Assembly: GCF_036946495.1 (NCBI RefSeq)
Contig: NZ_JAQIIX010000002.1
Coordinates: forward strand, 3,658,001-3,722,000
Length of the DNA stretch: 64,000 nt
Reading direction: 5' to 3'
Source: Mycolicibacterium neoaurum
Lineage (GTDB): Bacteria; Actinomycetota; Actinomycetes; Mycobacteriales; Mycobacteriaceae
Shown here one piece after another: positions 60,655 through 64,000 of this stretch. Positions within the stretch are counted from its first letter, which is position 1, and each line of letters begins with the position of its first letter. The notes beneath the pieces were generated by a model. That model was not told where the DNA came from. It saw only the letters and a program-made list of their open reading frames with translations, and made no database searches. The position numbers and the translations under genes were made by a program.

Positions 60655-61046
60655 CGGGCGTCGAGCTCGCGGATCAGTCTCTTGGCCGCCACCAACCTGA
60701 ACGACGCATCGACCAGCTCCCGCACCTCATCCCAATCCACCTCTGCCGCCGTCAGATCCAGGCCCAGCCAACCGAACGGGCCCATATATGCGGGGAAGAA
60801 GAACCGGGTGTCCTGTTCCAGCGAGCGCCGGTCGGATTCGTCGACCTTGACCAGCAGTGCGTACGGGTAGGCGATCATCGCACCATCGGCTTTGGCGCTG
60901 CCGCCGTACATGGCGAACATCTTCGGGGCGCAGAACACGGGTCGGCCCCAGGACACCTTCTCGAACGCCTCAGGGAAAGCGAGAGCCACGGTGCGCAGTT
61001 CGGCCAGCCCGAGATCATCGTCGGAGAACATCACCGGATGCGGCAC
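60651..61046 (-). CDS. MmcQ/YjbR family protein
   Basis: A 131-residue protein with the CyaY-like YjbR fold (LAFPEAFEKVSWGRPVFCA, KMFAMYGGSAKADG, GPFGWLGLDL and a C-terminal helix with WDEVRELVDASFRLVAAKR). The family may bind DNA or nucleotides; no enzyme reaction is known. It is upstream of the CrtA-like gene with an ATGA overlap. Confidence 0.88.
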   Translation of the reverse strand: MPHPVMFSDDDLGLAELRTVALAFPEAFEKVSWGRPVFCAPKMFAMYGGSAKADGAMIAYPYALLVKVDESDRRSLEQDTRFFFPAYMGPFGWLGLDLTAAEVDWDEVRELVDASFRLVAAKRLIRELDAR

Positions 61047-61138
61047 AGGTCATGAGTTTAATCGCTCGCCGCCCCACCTCTGGCGCCCTTTTTGCTGGTG
61101 CGCCGGAGGTGTCGGTGCACTGGACTAACCTGACCAGA

Positions 61139-63205
61139 GTGAGCTCACCGGATGCAGAGGCGCGTGGTCGCTGGCAGGAACTTGCCGAGGAGGTGCGTGG
61201 GCACCAGTTCCGGTACTACGTCAAGGACGCCCCGGTCATCTCCGATGCGGATTTCGACGTGCTGCTGCGACAGCTGGAGGCGCTCGAGGAGCAGTACCCC
61301 GAACTGCGTACCCCGGATTCGCCGACGCAGTTGGTCGGGGGTGCCGGGTTCGCCACCGATTTCGCCGCCGCCGACCATCTGGAGCGGATGCTCTCGCTGG
61401 ACAACGCCTTCGACACCGACGAACTGTCGGCGTGGGCCGCGCGGTTGGGTGCCGAGATCGGTACCGAGATCGATTACCTGTGCGAGCTGAAGATTGACGG
61501 TGTCGCGTTGGCGCTGGTGTACCGCGACGGTGTGTTGGTGCGCGCCGCCACCCGAGGTGACGGCCGCAGCGGTGAAGATGTCACCCTGAATGCGCGCACC
61601 ATCGACGATATCCCCGAACGACTCACCGGCACAGATGAATTCCCCGTTCCCGCAGTACTCGAGGTGCGCGGGGAGGTGTTCTTCCGGGTCGCCGACTTCG
61701 AGGAACTCAACGCCGGTCTGGTCGCCGAGGGAAAGCCGCCGTTCGCCAATCCGCGCAACAGCGCGGCGGGATCGTTGCGCCAGAAGAATCCAGCGGTGAC
61801 CGCACGGCGGCGGCTGCGGATGATCTGTCACGGTCTCGGTAAGGCCGAGGGGTTCAGCCCGACCTCGCTGCACGACGCCTACCGGGCGCTGGGCGCCTGG
61901 GGGCTGCCGGTGTCCACCCACACCACCCGGGTCCGCGGCATCGCCGCGGTCGCCGAACGCATCGCCTACTGGGGTGAGCACCGCCACGACGTCGAACACG
62001 AGATCGACGGCCTGGTGGTCAAGGTCGACGACGTGTCCCTACAGCGTCGTCTCGGTGCCACCTCGCGCGCCCCGCGTTGGGCGATCGCCTACAAGTACCC
62101 GCCCGAGGAGGTCACCACCAAACTCCTCGACATCCGGGTCAACGTCGGACGCACCGGTCGGGTCACCCCGTTCGCCTACATGGAGCCCGTGAAGGTCGCC
62201 GGGTCCACCGTCGGCCTGGCCACCCTGCACAACGCCTCCGAGGTCAAGCGCAAGGGTGTGCTGATCGGTGACACGGTGGTGATCCGCAAGGCCGGCGATG
62301 TCATCCCCGAGGTGCTCGCCCCGGTGGTGGATCTGCGCGACGGCAGCGAACGCGAATTCGTCATGCCGACCCACTGCCCGGAGTGCGGCACGGCGCTGGC
62401 GCCTGCCAAGGAGGGCGATGCCGACATCCGTTGCCCGAACACTCGAACCTGCCCGGCCCAGTTGCGTGAGCGCGTCTTCCACGTCGCGGGTCGGGGTGCG
62501 TTCGATATCGAGGGCCTCGGCTACGAGGCGGCGAGCGCGCTGCTGCAGGCGGGGGCCATCACCGACGAGGGTGACCTCTTCACGCTGACCGCCGACCAAC
62601 TGCTGCAGACCGACCTGTTCACCACCAAGGCCGGCGCACTCTCGGCCAACGGCAAGCGGCTTCTGGCCAACCTGGACAAGGCGAAGTCCCAGCCGCTGTG
62701 GCGGGTGCTCGTCGCGCTGTCCATCCGCCATGTCGGACCCACCGCGGCCCGCGCACTGGCCGGTGAGTTCGGCAGCCTCGACGCCATCCGGGCGGCCTCG
62801 GAGGCGGAACTGGCCGCCGTCGAGGGGGTCGGGCCGACCATCGCGGCCGCCGTCATCGAATGGTTCGATGTCGACTGGCACCGCACCATCGTCGACAAAT
62901 GGCAGGACGCCGGAGTCCGCATGGTCGACGAGCGTGACGCCGGTATCGAGCGCACGCTGGAGGGATTGTCCATCGTCGTCACCGGCTCACTGACCGGCTT
63001 CTCCCGCGACGAGGCCAAGGAGGCGATTCTGGTCCGCGGCGGCAAGGCCGCCGGATCGGTGTCGAAGAAGACCTCCTACGTCGTCGCCGGTGACGCGCCG
63101 GGATCCAAGTACGACAAGGCGATTGAGCTGGGTGTGCCGGTCCTCGACGAGGACGGATTCGTCAAACTGCTGACCGACGGGCCGGAACCGACGGACGAGT
63201 CCTAG
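61139..63205 (+). CDS. ligA: NAD-dependent DNA ligase
   Basis: A 688-residue ligase. In order: domain Ia, adenylation domain with nucleophile Lys in CELKIDGVAL (about residue 118), OB fold, zinc finger (CPECGTAL with CPNTRTCPAQ), helix-hairpin-helix repeats and a C-terminal BRCT domain (LSIVVTGSLTGFSRDEAKEA). It seals nicks in replication and repair. TAACCT at 61126-61131 seven bases before GTG 61139 gives a leaderless start; earlier in-frame starts have no support. Its stop shares CTAG with the convergent gene. Confidence 0.97.
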   Translation: MSSPDAEARGRWQELAEEVRGHQFRYYVKDAPVISDADFDVLLRQLEALEEQYPELRTPDSPTQLVGGAGFATDFAAADHLERMLSLDNAFDTDELSAWAARLGAEIGTEIDYLCELKIDGVALALVYRDGVLVRAATRGDGRSGEDVTLNARTIDDIPERLTGTDEFPVPAVLEVRGEVFFRVADFEELNAGLVAEGKPPFANPRNSAAGSLRQKNPAVTARRRLRMICHGLGKAEGFSPTSLHDAYRALGAWGLPVSTHTTRVRGIAAVAERIAYWGEHRHDVEHEIDGLVVKVDDVSLQRRLGATSRAPRWAIAYKYPPEEVTTKLLDIRVNVGRTGRVTPFAYMEPVKVAGSTVGLATLHNASEVKRKGVLIGDTVVIRKAGDVIPEVLAPVVDLRDGSEREFVMPTHCPECGTALAPAKEGDADIRCPNTRTCPAQLRERVFHVAGRGAFDIEGLGYEAASALLQAGAITDEGDLFTLTADQLLQTDLFTTKAGALSANGKRLLANLDKAKSQPLWRVLVALSIRHVGPTAARALAGEFGSLDAIRAASEAELAAVEGVGPTIAAAVIEWFDVDWHRTIVDKWQDAGVRMVDERDAGIERTLEGLSIVVTGSLTGFSRDEAKEAILVRGGKAAGSVSKKTSYVVAGDAPGSKYDKAIELGVPVLDEDGFVKLLTDGPEPTDES

Positions 63206-64000
63206 CGATACCCCTGCCGCATGTCCTCGACGATGCGCGGGTTCTCCAACGTCGAGGGCGCCAGCACCTGCAGTGCGTTGTCCGGCGGGAACACCGTCGC
63301 CGCGCGCAACACCTCCGGTGTCATGAAGCGCAACGACGGCGCGTCGGCGGGCAGCGCGGGCTCCGGTGCCGATGCGCCGTGACGCGCCAACGCGAAACCC
63401 CAGTCGCCGAATGTCGGGACATGCACGTGGTAGGGCGTCACCGCAAAACCCGCCGCACCGAGGGTGGACACCGTCCGCCAGAAGGCGTTCGGCGTCGAGA
63501 AGGGGCTGCCCGACTGCACCACCACCAGCGCATCGGGGGCGAGCACCCTGGTGAGCATCGCGTAGAACTCGACCGAATAGAGCCGGCCCAGGACCGGATT
63601 GTCGGGATCGGGCAGATCGATGATGACCGAGTCGAAGCCGCCCGCCGGGCGTACGGTGGGTTCGCGTAGCCAGGTCATCGCGTCGTCGATGATGACCCGC
63701 ACACGCGGATCGTCCAGCGCGCCGCCGTTCGTATCGCGCAGGGGGCCGCGGGCCAGCGCGATGACCGCCGGGTCCAGCTCCACCTGCACGATGGTTTCGA
63801 TCCGCGGCATCCGCAGCAGTTCGCGAGCGGCAAGGCCGTCGCCGCCGCCGAGGATCAGCACCGAGCCGGCCTCCTCACCGACGGCGGGATACACCAGGCT
63901 CTCGGTGTAGCGATACTCGTCGCGGGTCGAGAATTGCAGTCCGCCATCGAGATACAGCCGGGTGTCGGTCCCGCGGCGGGTGACGACGATCTCCTGATAT
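63202..64000 (-). CDS. Spermidine-synthase-like protein, C-terminal part (cut by window edge)
   Basis: The visible 265 codons carry LYLDGGLQFSTRDEYRYTES, SAM-type loop LGGGDGLAAREL, an acidic turn EPTVRPAGGFDSVIIDLPDP and the later catalytic segment LVVVQSGSPFSTPNAFWRTV. This is the polyamine aminopropyltransferase fold. Actinobacterial members often have N-terminal membrane helices, which would be outside the window. The reading frame is open to the edge, so the gene starts beyond 64000. Substrate is not certain. Confidence 0.87.
   Translation of the reverse strand, partial: YQEIVVTRRGTDTRLYLDGGLQFSTRDEYRYTESLVYPAVGEEAGSVLILGGGDGLAARELLRMPRIETIVQVELDPAVIALARGPLRDTNGGALDDPRVRVIIDDAMTWLREPTVRPAGGFDSVIIDLPDPDNPVLGRLYSVEFYAMLTRVLAPDALVVVQSGSPFSTPNAFWRTVSTLGAAGFAVTPYHVHVPTFGDWGFALARHGASAPEPALPADAPSLRFMTPEVLRAATVFPPDNALQVLAPSTLENPRIVEDMRQGYR

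Noticed and set aside
1..64000. CRISPR arrays, rRNA, tRNA or complete insertion sequences
   Set aside because: I looked for regularly spaced repeats, tRNA-like cloverleafs and transposase motifs and saw none; a short tRNA could still be missed by eye.

Overview
The window is a 64 kb piece of a mycobacterial chromosome, most likely a non-tuberculous Mycolicibacterium-type species. The evidence is a uniformly high GC content, many GTG starts, and many genes whose -10 box lies 6-7 bases before the start codon (leaderless transcripts). The gene order also follows the M. tuberculosis segment from about Rv3055 down to Rv3014c, read in reverse. That comparison is from memory of the H37Rv map, not from a search.

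Regions. (1) 1-4112: a partial TetR gene, an FMN reductase and the class Ib ribonucleotide reductase operon nrdH-nrdI-nrdE. (2) 4223-13734: accessory genes, including a chain of very short overlapping reading frames ending in an EspR-like regulator, two TetR genes, a UbiB-type kinase, a nucleotidyltransferase, a lone LysR effector domain, cupin/VOC proteins and a geranylgeranyl reductase family flavoprotein. (3) 13886-15718: TetR and nrdF, the small RNR subunit, separated from nrdE as in other mycobacteria. Both nrd promoters carry paired NrdR-box-like sites 32 bp apart. (4) 15800-20596: an integrase stub, a PknF-like Ser/Thr kinase and a histidine kinase with two response regulators. (5) 20763-25816: a tightly overlapped operon of a bicupin, a three-subunit molybdenum aldehyde oxidoreductase and a DUF3349 protein. 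(6) 26239-29008: a membrane protein divergent from a secreted alpha/beta hydrolase with a long acidic tract.

(7) 29087-42598: adhC, a FecB-type lipoprotein, ctaD, serB2, a YczR/YczE pair, an ABC ATPase, a NUDIX protein, echA17, two methyltransferase-like proteins and a TB22.2-like secreted protein. (8) 42608-49313: a PQQ-propeller lipoprotein, a hexapeptide acyltransferase and the GT4/GH57/methyltransferase genes linked to methylglucose lipopolysaccharide. (9) 49511-56511: etfBA, an OlsB/PlsC acyltransferase pair, cysteine desulfurase, mnmA and a MetE-like protein. (10) 56515-64000: an acyl-CoA ligase, an epoxide hydrolase, small conserved proteins, ligA and a partial spermidine-synthase-like gene.

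How the genes work together: NrdE and NrdF form the RNR, fed electrons by NrdH and activated by NrdI, with shared NrdR control of the two split loci. Cysteine desulfurase and MnmA act in tRNA 2-thiouridine synthesis and their genes overlap. EtfBA serves acyl-CoA dehydrogenases. The GT4/GH57/methyltransferase trio builds a polymethylated glucan.

The least explained structures are two copies of a 69-bp, 23-codon element joined by ATGA overlaps to their neighbours (38060 and 51441), and the short-ORF chain at 4744-5507. No rRNA, tRNA, CRISPR array or intact insertion sequence was seen.
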